This document shows positions 1 through 9,709 of a stretch of 23,500 bases of DNA, piece after piece. The position numbers and the translations under genes were made by a program. The notes beneath the pieces were generated by a model. It had not been told where the DNA came from, ran no database searches, and was given only the letters and a program-made list of their open reading frames with translations. Within the stretch, counting starts at the first letter, position 1; every line of letters begins with the position of its first letter. The stretch is from Haplomitrium mnioides (taxonomy: Eukaryota; Marchantiophyta; Haplomitriopsida; Calobryales): assembly GCA_049999725.1 (NCBI GenBank), contig JBNGIS010037936.1, forward strand, positions 47,571 to 71,070, given 5' to 3'.

Positions 1-809
1 AAGCCCAAATCAGTTCAGCATAATGACTTGATGGAGAAAGAGTTGCCCGTCTTTGTTGTATGGATCAAGCCTATTGTAGACTTGAATAATGAGGGAGGGA
101 AATCTATACCAACCTCAATGATTGATGATATCTTGAAGGAGTTTTCATATGTGTTTCCGGATGATTTGCCAAAGGGGTTACCAGATGATCATGGAATGCC
201 CTTTTCGATAGAGTTGATATCATGAAGTATTCCGTATAATCGACCTATATACAGGTTATCGCCACAAGAGTTGGAAGAGCTTCGCAAAACTTTGACGGAT
301 CTTCTTGAGAAGGATTTCATTCAACATAGTACTTTGTCTTAGGGAGCACTGGTATTCTTTGTACCAAAGAAAGATGGTGGATTTGTCTTTGTACTGATTA
401 TCGTGGTTTGAACAAGAAAACCGTTAAGAATGCTTATCCTTTACCACATATTGATGATTTGTTGGATCAACTGAGTGGTGCATGGTTCTTTTCAAAGCTT
501 GATCTTCAAAGTGGTTATTGGCAAATTCTTATCAAGCCAAGTGATGTGCTGAAGATAGCTTTTCGTACAAGGTATGGACATTTTGAGTGGAAGGTCCTTA
601 CATTTGGTCTCACTAATGCTCCGGCTATATTCATGGATCAAATGCATCGAATTTTTGATGGGTTATTGGATAAGTCAGTTTTGGTATTCTTGGATGACAT
701 TCTTATTTTTAGCAAAATTGAAGATGAGCATCACAATCATTTGAAAGAAGTTTTGCAAAGATTGCGCAATTGGAAGTTTTAGTGTAAGCAATCCAAGGGC
801 AAATTTTGA
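1..809 (+). pseudogene. Ty3/gypsy reverse transcriptase (broken)
   Basis: Reverse transcriptase remnant, the enzyme that copies element RNA into DNA in the particle. Visible in order: a VFPDDLPKGLP-like lead-in (about 150-185), the NRPIYRLSPQELEEL segment (about 240-285), FVPKKDGG and CTDYRGLN (about 357-412), [12 protein letters not shown] with the first catalytic Asp (about 495-530), [12 protein letters not shown] (about 598-630) and [10 protein letters not shown] with the catalytic Asp pair (about 688-715). The catalytic aspartates are all kept. Breaks: stop near 223, stop at 340-342 where the family has Trp, a one-base frameshift near 385, a stop at 780-782, and a stop at 807-809 where the family has Trp. 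The 5' end is cut by the window edge, so no start codon can be given. The family assignment is firm. Confidence 0.93.
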
Positions 810-1517
810 AAGCAAGAGGTTACTTACTTGGGGCACAAGGTGTCGACGGATGGTATAAAGATGGAAGAAGAGAAAATCAAGGCTATTACTGAGTGGCCAA
901 CACTAAAGGAGGCAAAGGACATTAGAGCCTTCAATGGATTGGCAAGCTTCTATCAACGATTCATCCATTGTTATGCACATATTGCTACACCACTTACCGA
1001 TATGGTAGGCAAGGAGGTCAAGTTTCAATGAACCGCCAAGGAGCAAGCGGCATTTCAACAGCTCATGGATGCAGTCTCTTCTCGTCCAATTCTACAGCTT
1101 TATGATCCAAAGACATGTTGTATAGTTGATTTTGATGCTTCTAATTTTGCTATTAGAGCAGTTTTGCAGCAAGAGTTTGAGGATGTGCTTCATTCAATTA
1201 TCTTCATGTCACCCCGGTTGAATGCGGTGGAAAGAAACTATTCTGCAAGGGATCGAGAGCAATTGGCAATGGTTTATGCTACAAAAGTATGGAGGCATTA
1301 TCTTTTAGGAAGACTTGTAGTTATGCGCATAGATGACAAACCATTGTTACAACTAATCCATTTGGAAAATATGACAAGTCGCCATTACCAATGGGAAGAT
1401 CAATTGCAACTCTTTGATATCAAGCTAGAGTACAAGCCAGGAAGGTTCCACACCATTCCTGATGCAGTCACAAAGGTCGGATCATCGAGTGAATACAATG
1501 GAGGTGAGCAACATTAG
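810..1517 (+). pseudogene. RT connection and RNase H domain (broken)
   Basis: Continues the polyprotein after a stop at 807-809. The connection region has VTYLGHKVSTDGIK (about 819-860) and an IRAFNGLASFYQRFI motif (about 928-965), the usual link between RT and RNase H in gypsy elements. RNase H follows: VDFDASNFAIRAVL with the first acidic residue (about 1125-1165), NYSARDREQLAMVYA (about 1237-1280) and a YKPGRFHTIPDAVTK ending (about 1430-1477), where the last Asp matches the usual PGxxNxxADALSR motif. RNase H would remove the RNA strand from the hybrid. A TGA at 1029-1031 stands where the family has Trp. The frame is lost again near 1500-1520. Confidence 0.9.
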
Positions 1518-2511
1518 TATCTTACATTTAGATGAGGCAACTAGTGAAATTTATCGTCAAAAACTACAAGAAGATGCTTTCTTTAGTTTGGTTCAAGCAT
1601 AATTGGCCGTCAAAGATAGTGAGTATCATTCTTTCTCCATTAGAGATGGTACTCTCTATCAAGGCCATCAAATATATGTTCCACAAGATGATACACTTTG
1701 AATGGCTCGTTTACAAGAAGCGTATGGCATTCTTATTTCTAGGCATCTTGGAGTAGACAAAACTACAGAGTTGCTTCAACGCACTTGGTGGTGGTCTAAC
1801 TTGGCTCGAGATGTTTGTGGTTTTGTTCGTTCGTGTGAAAGTAGTCAACGAAAAAAAGCTTCAAATCAAAAACCAACGGGACTTCTTCAACCGTTACCAA
1901 TTCCTACTACTCGTTGGGAACATGTAAGTTTGGATCTTGTCACTTCACTTCCAACTACGCCTCGTGGGTTTATTGCTATTGTGGTGTTTGTGGATAAGTT
2001 GAGCAAGCAGATTCATTTAGCGCCAATGGTGGATACAGTCGATGCTTCACAATTGGCAAAAATTTACTTTGATACTGTTTTTCGCCATCACAAAATGCCC
2101 AAGGTGTTAATATCTGATAGGGATCTGCGTTTCACTGGAAAGTTTTGGAGAGAGTTATTCAAACTTTTAGGAACCAAACTTTCTATGTCTACTGCTTATC
2201 ATCCGCAAACAGATGGGCAAACGAAGCATGCTAATTGCACTATAGAGGACATGCTTCGTGCGTTCATCAATGTTCATCACACCGATTAGGATGGTTTCTT
2301 GCTAGCTATGGAGTTTGCTTACAACAACTCCAAACAAGTAAGTACTGGGTTTTCTCCTTTCTTTCTTAATTCGGGTCAACATCCTCTTGTTCCCCATGGT
2401 TTGTTTTCTCCTACTTCTTCTAATGTTCCAAGTATTTCTACTTTTTTGTCTCGTTTATCTTCTTCATTGCAAGATGCTCGCAACCATCTTATTGTTGCTC
2501 AAAATCGGTAA
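1518..2511 (+). pseudogene. Ty3/gypsy integrase (broken, catalytic Glu lost)
   Basis: Integrase inserts the cDNA into the chromosome. An in-frame stretch with stops at about 1603 and 1699 leads into the zinc-binding region: RHLGVDKTTELLQRTWWW (about 1741-1795), then CGFVRSCESSQRKKAS (about 1816-1863). The second Cys of the usual CxxC is Ser here, so the finger is damaged. The core follows with DLVTSLP (first Asp, about 1933), SDRDLRFTGKFWRELF (second Asp, about 2113) and AYHPQTDGQTKHAN (about 2191-2232). The family usually has QTER here; the Glu that completes the DDE triad is Lys. A TAG at 2287-2289 stands at a Trp position. EFAYNNSKQVSTGFSPFFL (about 2311-2367) is a typical gypsy continuation. 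Confidence 0.9.
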
Positions 2512-3005
2512 AAACAATATGTCGTCGTCATGATTGCTCTTATGTTTTAGGTGACCAAGTTATGTTATTCACTCATGATCTTCCATTGTCTTTAGATACT
2601 CAAGTTTGTAAGTTATTTCTTGCTTGGATTGGTCCTTTCTTTATTTCTCAGGTTATTTCTCTTGCTACTTATAAACTTGATCTTCTTCTTCATATGAAGA
2701 TTCATCTTGTGTTCCATGTATCTAAACTTAAGCCTTTTATTCCTAGTCTATCTTCTTTTCCAAATCATATTCAACTTCCTCCTCCGGCTATTGTTCTTGA
2801 TGATCATGAACAATTTGAAGTAGACCGCATTTTAGCGAAAAGAGTTATCAAACGCAGGCGACATTCACAAGCTCAATACAAGGTTTTGTAAAAAGTTTAT
2901 CCACTTCATGAAGCTTATTGGGAACCTTATTCAAATCTTGAGAATGCTCAAGAAGCTATTAAATTTTTTGAAAGTTGCGGCAATGACGAGGATATCATTG
3001 ACTAG
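2512..3005 (+). pseudogene. Integrase GPY/F tail and chromodomain (broken)
   Basis: The integrase C-terminal module is visible as GDQVMLF (about 2551-2570), WIGPFFISQVIS (about 2626-2662; the GPF of the GPY/F motif) and IHLVFHVSKLKPF (about 2700-2740). The chromodomain follows: FEVDRILAKRVIKRRR (about 2814-2862), a TAA at 2889-2891, then in the same frame VYPLHEAYWEPYSNLENA (about 2895-2950), ending at a stop at 3003-3005. In chromoviruses this domain binds histone marks and biases insertion towards heterochromatin. The WEPYSNL segment matches the usual WEPxxNL core. One stop separates its two halves. A frameshift near 2515-2550 joins this part to the preceding frame. Confidence 0.88.
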
Positions 3006-3018
3006 ATGGCGGGGATTA
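3006..3018 (+). promoter_or_regulatory. Probable polypurine tract of the chromovirus
   Basis: A purine-rich ATGGCGGGGATTA lies directly between the polyprotein stop and a TGTAA terminus. GGCGGGGATTA-like tracts are usual at this place in chromoviruses, where they prime plus-strand DNA synthesis. The tract sets the start of the 3' LTR. Confidence 0.6.
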
Positions 3019-3084
3019 TGTAATATTACAAGCATAAGGTTGTGCTATTTATAAGAAAATAAAGAGGATTGAAAGAAGTGGTAG

Positions 3085-3200
3085 TGAGTCACTTTTAGGT
3101 TAAGATTGGATTACTTGCTTTTGAAGTCACTTTTGGTTGAGAGTCACTTTTAGGTTACTTGCATTCGAAGTCACTTTTGGTAGTGAGTCACCTTTAGGGC
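3085..3200 (+). repeat. Tandem GAGTCACTTTTAGG / GAAGTCACTTTTGG repeats in U3
   Basis: Two full units of about 54 and 44 bp and a partial third alternate GAGTCACTTTTAGG and GAAGTCACTTTTGG. They start near 3086, 3141 and 3185. TGAGTCA, the core bound by GCN4/Opaque2-type bZIP factors, occurs at the first and third starts. Position upstream of the TATA box is what an LTR enhancer would show; function is inferred only. Confidence 0.7.
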
Positions 3201-3255
3201 TGAAATGAGAAGTGACTTGTAAGTGAAGAAAGAGGGATGACACTCTCTTCTCTTG

Positions 3256-3264
3256 TATAAATAG
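3256..3264 (+). promoter_or_regulatory. LTR TATA box
   Basis: TATAAATAG, a full plant TATA consensus, lies about 240 bp into the LTR. It marks the probable U3/R transition, with transcription starting roughly 25-35 bp downstream. Confidence 0.7.
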
Positions 3265-3457
3265 AAGGGCTTCTTAGCCCCACTCCTCGTTCTGGAGTTC
3301 CTCTTGAATTATTTGAATTCTTAGGTTGTTTGGCTTTGTCTTTTATTCTTGGCTTTAGTTTGCTTATTGGTTTTGAGTTGTATAACTCTTTTAGAGTTGT
3401 CTTGAATTATTACTTACTTGGAATTTGGTCTTTGAATTCTCCTTGAGTTCTTTTACA

Positions 3458-4123
3458 ACTAACATTTCTGCTTTAAAACGTTTGTACCATATACGTCTAC
3501 TCTATTTTAGCCCATATATAGAACATAGGAAGCCAGTTGTAGACCACTTCTAATTTGTTGATGTATGCAGCACATCGTGTAATTGGGAACTGAAGATCCA
3601 TCCATTAGTGTGAGCAACACACCTCTGTGATATAAGACTGTAGGTCCATTTGTTGGTATCTGTAGAACACCTCGCAAATTTGGGACTATAGGTTCTCTTT
3701 TGGTATCATATGCATTTAAATTTTTAGCAGGAGAGATTTGCTTCAAGGCAGATTGCAGATCTGGAACATCTTTGTTCAATTTTCCCCCTAGAATTTGGGT
3801 GTAGCTTTTTGCCACCAAGCGTGTTTTGTACCTTTTGATTTCGCTTTTAGCATTCCACTTCCTGACAAATATAAATTTGTATCCCGTCAAAGGCATTGCT
3901 AAAGTAGTTAGAATGATTGGACCAAACACATTCCTTTGTATCAAAAAATCTAGTTCAAAATTTATGGCTTTCTCCCATTGTGCTCAATCTTCTCTTGATT
4001 GGGCTTCCTAGACCAATTTAAGGTCTCTTAATTCATTCCAAATATTCTAGAAATTTGAGAAAGCAAAAACATCATCACGATGGGTTGTGCTTCTCTTGCA
4101 AATATGTTCTGTATGCATATAAT
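3458..4123 (-). pseudogene. Ty1/copia pol remnant, N-terminal RT region
   Basis: Reading the minus strand from 4123 downwards gives a copia pol segment: DDVFAF (about 4060), a stop at a Trp site (3984-3986), AQWEKAIN (about 3960-3983), RNVFGPI (about 3915-3940), then FVRKWNAKSEIKRYKTRLVA (about 3795-3868), the hallmark lead-in to copia reverse transcriptase. The middle is poorly readable. A further motif, YGLK-stop-SRRIWY, appears at about 3480-3521 and matches the family's YGLKQSxRxWY with CAG changed to TAG. The active-site YVDD is absent. Both ends are cut: by the chromovirus LTR at 3457 and by long LTR A at 4124. Only the copia identity is secure; the central part (about 3540-3790) is uncertain. 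Confidence 0.82.
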
Positions 4124-4753
4124 TGTCAACCAGTGTCAGCCAGTGACATGAGATGCTAAGGAAGAATTCATGGAAATGGAGGTGGCCTAGGAACAATTCC
4201 TCTCTCATAAGTGTTAAAGTACCTCGGAAGTAGTGGATCAGCTTCAATCAGTGAGTACGAGTAGATTTCCTAGATCCAAGGAGTGGAATGGGATCGTTTT
4301 GGAATGAGAAAAGGGAGCTATGTCAGCCAACGAGTGGGGGAGCACCACTAAAATTCGACGGAAGCGGAAGAGAGCCTACAAGTATCATGGAGATGCAGGA
4401 ATCAAGGCCCGAGTAGGGAAGAACGGAGCGCTCACCAGAGGTAATTAGTCGAGATGAGGAAAGAAGGGCGACCTCAAAAGTGAGGAAGAAGCGGAGACCA
4501 AGAGAGGAGGATCTAAGACACGGGGCGGAGATCAAAGAGTGGCAACGGGAGAAGATGACCACAGACAAGGAAAGGCCGCAACACAAGCTTTCTGATGTCG
4601 CACACCACAAGCAGAAAGCAGGAAGAGAAAGGAGGGGGCTATGGCCTTCGTAAACAGTGACTACGTCAAGGATCGGGGGACAGTCTGATCCCTTAGGCGT
4701 TGACGGGTTCTACTGGAGTCCACAACTCCTTCCTTTAGTGTCCGTAAACCTTT

Positions 4754-4870
4754 GCGGAAACGTGGCGTCCTCAGGGGGCTTTTGGAGATTCAACGGAAAT
4801 GTGGCGTCCTTGGAGGGCTTTGAGAGGTTTAGCGGAAACGTGGTGGGCGCAGAGGCATCTTGGATCTTCT
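4754..4870 (+). repeat. 38-bp minisatellite in LTR A, 3 units
   Basis: Three units of about 39 bp begin with GCGGAAACGTGG-like sequence near 4754, 4794 and 4832. Unit one holds ACGTGGC at 4760. LTR B has five units at the same place, so the array varies in length between copies. Confidence 0.75.
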
Positions 4871-4892
4871 TCAGAACCTAAGGTCAGCGCGA

Positions 4893-5342
4893 CGGTCAAG
4901 CTTCCTTGTTGAAAATGGCATCGGACGGCGTTACCTATGACACGTGGCACTCCGGCAAAGCCCGTTGGATTCCTCAGACTCCGGCCAACTTCGGAACTGC
5001 TAGTCAACGGTGGCAATCTAACTTCTCCATTTAAAACGGCATCGAATGGTGCTACCTCAGATACGTGGCACTTTGGAGGAGCACGTTCGATCCTTCGGAT
5101 CAGATGGAGGTCAACCACTGATGAAAGTCAGCAAGGCAGTCCACCTTCCCCATTGAAAACGACGTTGGACAATGCTCTGCAGAACTAAGTCAACTGCGAG
5201 CTCAGAGGTTCCACGGATTTCTTCGGACCCCTTGCTCAAGGAATATTCTAGAATCTCTCGTTGTTAACTTTGGAACCCCAGGTCAGCACAGCGGTCCACC
5301 TTCCCTGTTGAAAGCGACGTGGAACGGCGGCAACGGAAGAAG

Positions 5343-5374
<32 letters not shown>

Positions 5375-5514
5375 TTCGGACTCACCCGTCCGTTGGATTC
5401 TTCAGACTTGGGTCCATGGTCAACCACGGATCAGGGTCAATGTGGCGGTCAAGCTTCTCAGTGGAAAATGACGTCGGGCGGCGGCCACGGAGGAAAAGTC
5501 AAACTTCAGAACTT
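4893..5514 (+). repeat. About 120-bp tandem units in LTR A
   Basis: About five diverged units, each opening with CGGTCMASCTTCC followed by GTTGAAAAYGRCRTCGGACGG. Starts are near 4898, 5025, 5139, 5293 and 5448. ACGTGGCAC follows in the first two units (4942 and 5063). Later units lose it and take a GGCGGCAACGG form. Confidence 0.75.
5343..5372 (+). repeat. Run of 30 consecutive A
   Basis: An uninterrupted A30 tract sits inside the fourth tandem unit of LTR A and is absent from the matching unit of LTR B. It may be a homopolymer expansion, an inserted poly(A) tail or a sequencing artefact. No retroposed gene is visible next to it. Confidence 0.9.
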
Positions 5515-5640
5515 TGTTCCGCGGGATTCTTCAAAACCTTAAGCCGCGGAATTCTTTGGAACCTTATTCTGAGGGATTATTCAAAACCCTGTTCCGTGGG
5601 ATTTCACGGACTCAACCTCGTAGACCTCGGAACTGATCGT
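5515..5640 (+). repeat. About 26-bp minisatellite in LTR A
   Basis: Four to five diverged units of the form GTTCCGCGGGATTCTTCAAA plus a short tail. LTR B carries about eight units at the same place (10337-10525). Confidence 0.7.
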
Positions 5641-6990
5641 TGTACTTGGATCTTTCTACAAATAGATGAGAGAGGTGTCGCCATGTCTAGAGCCAGGCCT
5701 AACGGGAATATTGACCTTTTCAAACGGGAAGGGTTCACATGGGTAGAAGCACAAGGGGTATACATCGATGGGCTGTGACATTGAAGGGGTTAATGTTAGT
5801 GTGCAAGCAAGCTAGAGACGCGCAAGTGATCTCGGGATAGGAAGACGCAACGAAGTAAGGCAGAATGGATTCTAGTGAAAATTTACATGGGGCGAGTGTA
5901 CTCGTGCAGGGGGATAGCATGGGTGGAGGTGGACTGGAGAGGCGCCAAGAATCACTAGGAAGGGAGCTCTAGAGGCTCAAGCGATCCAAGTGGACTCATC
6001 CATGTAGGTGGACCTGTAGCGGAGGTGGATCGATATGGGAAATTAAAGGGGATCTGATCTGTTGAGAATTCAAGAGAGGCTACCAAGTGGGATCTTGGAG
6101 TTTTCTCTGCATCATCTGTGCAAGAGCATCAAACCCAGAAGTGCTCGGAGTGCACTCTGGTTTATCCTTTCAAGTGGAGTCAAGAAGAGGGTGGCTACGT
6201 TAGTGCCCACGCACTATGGAGAAGACCTATTCAATGTTCAGAGGTGGAGTGAGTTGCTTGTAGTCGAGAGGACTGTCTTTCAAAGGTGGAAGTTAAAGAA
6301 ATCCTCTTCACAGCATGAGGAAGTAAATCCAAGGCTTCTCGTGAGGGAAGTTAAAAAACTATCTAGAAAAATGGTATGTGCATGGGAGAGGAAAGGAAGA
6401 TTGAGGTGGTAAGTTGAAGAAGGGAGGAGTCTACTGGGGAGGTCAATTCAAGTAGTCTTGTAAGGCCTATGATTTTGGTGAAGTGCAATGAATGTGTATG
6501 TTTGTAATTGTGTATGAGTGTGTTAGCTAGATTTGAATTCTGGTGTATTGTAAAAGAAACAATTAGAACTAGAATCCTCCAAGTATACTAGTTGTTCAGA
6601 CGTTAGGACAACCCTATGAAGGGGGAGTCAAGTCCCTTGAGATTGTTCAGTTGCTCAGGGGTTATTGCATTCTGCTCTTGAATTGTATACAAGGTGGCTA
6701 AGCCCAAATTTAGGATCCCTGAATTATATTGAAGATTACCACAGAAGTACTTGGGTGTATGTGCATGGGTATTCTGGCCTTGAGTGTGAATGAGCAGCTG
6801 GGATGATGAATGGATTGTTGCAAATAGGAAAGGCTTGTAAGATGAAGAAGAGTTATTTAAAGCCTCAAAGTGATAACTGGATAGGGGCCATCTCACAAAA
6901 GAACCCATTTCCCTTGTTTTTGTCCTCCACTACTTTCCAAGTGGCACTTGTGAAGGTTAAGGCCTGAAGGAGGGGAGTGATATAATTTTT

Positions 6991-7009
6991 TGGTGCTAGA
7001 AGGAGGGTG
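6991..7009 (+). promoter_or_regulatory. Primer-binding site of element A
   Basis: TGGTGCTAGAAGGAGGGTG starts 8 bases after the LTR end, where minus-strand synthesis is primed by a tRNA 3' end (TGG pairs with CCA). The related element has the same site at 15214. It is closest, from memory, to plant tRNA-Leu tails (TGGTGYYAGAAG...), but I cannot settle the tRNA. About 180 bases of untranslated leader follow before the gag start. Confidence 0.65.
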
Positions 7010-7189
7010 AAAGGTTTGTAGAAAGTCTGAGACCAACCCGAAGCCAAGTTATCACTGCATGCATCAAGTATCCAAAGTCGAATTGTGCAGGAGAATTCCA
7101 AGAAACAGGGCACCTTGTGGTGAGCCTGTTGAGGAAGAGTGGAGGAAGGAATCGACCTGTAGGTAGAACTGGTCTTGCCTATTGTTGGG

Positions 7190-8967
7190 ATGGCCAACCC
7201 GGTACCCTTTTCTGGGCTAAAGGGCAGATTAAATACAAATCCTTCAAGGGGCGTCCGAAGGACGACCTTGATGCATGGCTGGATGATTTGGAAAATACTA
7301 TGGCAGTAAATGGAGAAAGCCATGTGAAAATCAGAATTCTGCCAATGGTTCTCAAGGGAGAGGCCTAACCATGGTATAAATATCTCCTCGATAACGTCAA
7401 TGGGGATTGGGGAGCTTTCAATGCCGCATTCATTGCAGAGTTCAGATGGATCGGGGAGGAAACAGAGGCGATGATCAAAATGGGTCAGCTCAGGATGAAA
7501 AAGAAATAGTTTGTAAGAAAATTCCTCCAGAGGCTTAAGAAGGTGGCTCGAAAGCTGAATCCCCCAGCCACGGATGGGATGCTCACAGCGTGGTTCTTGG
7601 CAGCCCTGCCCAAGGGAATTGGAACCTGGGTGAAGCAAACAAATCTGCAGACTCTGGACGAGGCACTCCATGCATTCCGATCCCACGTCAAGGCTGCAAT
7701 CATGAGCTCCAGCAAAAAAGCAAGAGCCAAGTATGAGTTCGATGACTCTTTGGGCACTTCGGATAGCGGGGAGGAGACGGATGAAAGTTCCACGTCTACC
7801 TTGGAAAGCGAGGGAGACTTAGACAGCAGTAGCTCGAAGGAGGATTGGTTATCCCAGAAGAAGAAGAGGAAAGATCTGAAGAAAAAGAAACAGGCCAAGG
7901 AGAGAGAAGTCTATCATCGCAAGGGGGCCATCAAAGGAAAATTCAGAAGAAGTGAACCCGAACCCAAGATGAGCAAAAAGCAAGGGGGGAGGGATCAAAT
8001 TGAGGAGCTGAGCGCCAAAATGGAGGCGATGAATATCCTCTTAGCATGAATCAAATCAGGAGTGCGACCACTACCCACCAAGCAAGTCGAAGTGTGGTGC
8101 GTTAGATGCAACAAGCATGGCCACTCCCCTCAAGAATGCCCAGCAGAGAATAATGCAGTACACTATGTGCGGGAGGAGGCACCAGAGTACGTGAGGGAGG
8201 AGGTGGATTATGTGATGGAAGAGGCCCCAGAGATAGTATACTATATTAGTCAGGGACCTCGTACCATGATGAGCAGGCTTGCAGGGGGAAACAAAGGGCT
8301 AGGAAACCAGTGGGCTGCCAATCAACCACCCGGACAACAATCATGGTTTGTTGGATTTGTGGCTAGCCAAGCCACCTATCCTCCAACTGTCCGGAGCCAC
8401 ACAAGAGCGGTTATGGCCAATCGCCCACATTATGCTTTCAATGTAAGAAGGAGGGGCATGTGGCGGTCAATTGCCTACTCAGCCAAAGGCCCGATGCATC
8501 CTCTGTCCCAAGCACAAACCCCCCTCCTCCTACAATTGTCAATCTCATAGCCCTGAAAAAGGAGGAGGAAGCAGAATTGCCCGGATGGGAGACACCCACT
8601 CCTAAAGACTGCTACCAAGTGGTGACCCCAGCTAGGGCGAAAGCCAAGAAGAAGAGTCAGAGGAAGAGCTAGTGGAAAGCTAAGAAGGGGATGGCTAAAG
8701 CACCCTCATCACGGAGTGACTCGGATTATCAACGGGATAATCCGAAGTGGTTCTATCCCAAGCAACAAGACCATGTGAGGAAGTAGCTGGAGGCTCTAGA
8801 AGCATTGGAGGAGGAGCATGCAACAATGGAGACCTTGAAGGAGGTCCGCAAGTAGCACTGAGAGCCCAAGGAAGCAGAGGCAAAGATCATAGACCCAGAA
8901 GGTGAAGTAAAACCCATTCCCTACAACATCTAGGCAGATGTGAGAGACTGCCCTGTCACGGCCATAG
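7190..8967 (+). pseudogene. gag of element A, three CCHC zinc knuckles (broken, truncated)
   Basis: Gag would form the particle and bind element RNA. The ATG at 7190 is chosen because it matches the ATG at 15417 in the related element (MANPVP against MATPVP). A one-base deletion near 7228 shifts the frame. The gag domain follows: GRPKDDLDAWLDDLENT (about 7249-7300), then stops near 7366 and 7507, and LNPPATDGMLTAWFLAALPK (about 7555-7614). A Ser/Glu-rich stretch and a Lys-rich basic stretch (about 7735-7960) come next. A stop near 8047 precedes the first knuckle, WCVRCNKHGHSPQEC (8095-8139). After a frameshift near 8330 come CWICG-stop-PSHLSSNC (8349-8390) and CFQCKKEGHVAVNC (8432-8473). All three keep CX2CX4HX4C. 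The frame ends in YNI-stop-ADVRDCPVTAI at 8966, just before LTR B. Confidence 0.85.
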
Positions 8968-9499
8968 TGTCAACCAGTGACATGGAGCACTAAGGAAGAA
9001 TTCAGAAAATCAAAAGGAGCATTAGTACAATTTCCCTCTTGTAAGTCTTAAAGTACCTCATAAGCAGCGGATAGACTCCGATCAGTGAGCAAGAACGGAT
9101 CGCGTGAATTCGAGGAGTGGAACGGGATCGCTTCGGAAGGAGAAAAGAGAGCGGTGGTAGCCACGAAGTGGGGAGGGCACCACTAAAATTCGACGGAAGT
9201 AGAAGAGAGTCTAAGTATCATCGGGGGGCAGTAATCGAGGCCTAGCGGGAAGGAGCAATGGCTGGAGGAGGAGCATCGAAGCTACGGGGTGGAGATCCAA
9301 GAGCGCTCAAGAGTGATGGGGCACGCAGAGCAAGCTCCCAGATGCGCGCACCAGAAGCGGAGATCGGGAAGAAAAAGGAAGGGTCAGGGCCTTCGTGAGC
9401 AGCAACTAGGCCAAGGATCGGGGGACACCCCGATCCTTTATGCTTTAAACAGGTTCTACTAGAGTCTGTGACCTCTTCCTTCAGTGTCCGCGATTCTTT

Positions 9500-9690
9500 G
9501 CGGAAACGTAGCATCTTCATAGGGCTCTGAAAGATTTAGCGGAAATGTGGTATCTCTAGGGTGTCTATGGGACTTAGCGGGGCCGTGGTAGGCCCATGGT
9601 TCCAAGGGTTTTAGCGGAGATGTGGCAAGTGCAAGAGGTCCGCGGGGCTTTGCAAAAATGTGGCAAGCTCAGGGTGTCTGCGGTCTTCTT
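9500..9690 (+). repeat. 38-bp minisatellite in LTR B, 5 units
   Basis: Units start near 9500, 9539, 9577, 9614 and 9652, a period of 37-39 bp. Each opens with a GCGGAAAYGTGG-like core followed by a GGGCTNTG-type tail. The array corresponds to the three units at 4754 in LTR A. Confidence 0.78.
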
Positions 9691-9709
9691 CGAAACCGAG
9701 TCAATGCGA

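Larger units (their letters stand above)
1..3457 (+). mobile_element. Degenerate Ty3/gypsy chromovirus, 3' half with 3' LTR
   Basis: Domain order RT, RNase H, integrase, GPY/F and chromodomain followed by an LTR defines a Ty3/gypsy element of the chromovirus branch. Gag, protease and the 5' LTR lie outside the window. At least ten in-frame stops and a few frameshifts break the polyprotein, so the copy is dead. Its right end lies against an antisense Ty1/copia RT fragment, which suggests insertion into an older copia copy. The target-site duplication cannot be tested because the left end is missing. Confidence 0.93.
3019..3457 (+). repeat. Chromovirus 3' LTR (about 439 bp)
   Basis: The LTR starts with TGTAA right after the polypurine tract and ends with TTACA, giving a perfect 5-bp terminal inverted repeat. 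Homology to an antisense copia RT is readable from about 3475 onward, which limits how far right the LTR can reach. A TATA box lies at 3256. The right end was chosen from the TGTAA/TTACA match; an alternative CA end at 3464 cannot be excluded. No second LTR is in the window for comparison. Confidence 0.65.
4124..6982 (+). repeat. Long LTR, copy A (about 2859 bp)
   Basis: Start TGTCAACC; end TGATA, a degenerate form of the TGACA seen in copy B, giving TGTCA/TGACA termini. A start at 4134 (TGTCAGCC) is possible because a 10-bp TGTCARCCAG motif is doubled here. Copy B (8968-12492) matches through its whole length, and copy C (12488-15205) matches more weakly. Inside, in order: a 38-bp minisatellite, roughly 120-bp tandem units, a run of 30 A, a 26-bp minisatellite, a weak TATA-like CTACAAATAG near 5655, then a single-copy half (about 5640-6982) that is best conserved between copies. 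Open frames here (for example 6062-6412) look non-coding (see rejected items). Confidence 0.82.
4124..8967 (+). mobile_element. Long-LTR gypsy-like element A (LTR-PBS-gag), pol missing
   Basis: A 2.86-kb LTR, a primer-binding site 8 bases after it, and a gag gene follow in order. Homology to the related element at 12488-18055 stops at about 8963, just before its protease would begin, and LTR B starts at 8968. Protease, RT, RNase H and integrase are therefore missing. The element was either always gag-only or lost its pol by deletion or recombination. Confidence 0.8.

Noticed and set aside
5343-5372. The A30 run as the tail of an inserted retroposon or processed gene.
   Set aside because: The sequence before and after it continues the LTR tandem unit seen in copy B, with no inserted gene or target-site duplication.
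6062-6412. A frame of about 116 codons conserved in LTR copies (6062-6412, 11601-11951, weaker at 10962-11282 and on minus near 21000-21260), looking like a new LTR-encoded protein.
   Set aside because: Counting by hand between 6088-6360 and 11629-11900 gives about 6-7 silent and about 20 replacement differences, near what drift without selection gives. The minus-strand copy has several stops. The conservation is of DNA, not protein.
6865-7686. Minus-strand open frame of 273 codons.
   Set aside because: It is antisense to the LTR end, PBS and gag of element A. The gag on + has clear homology and this frame has none.
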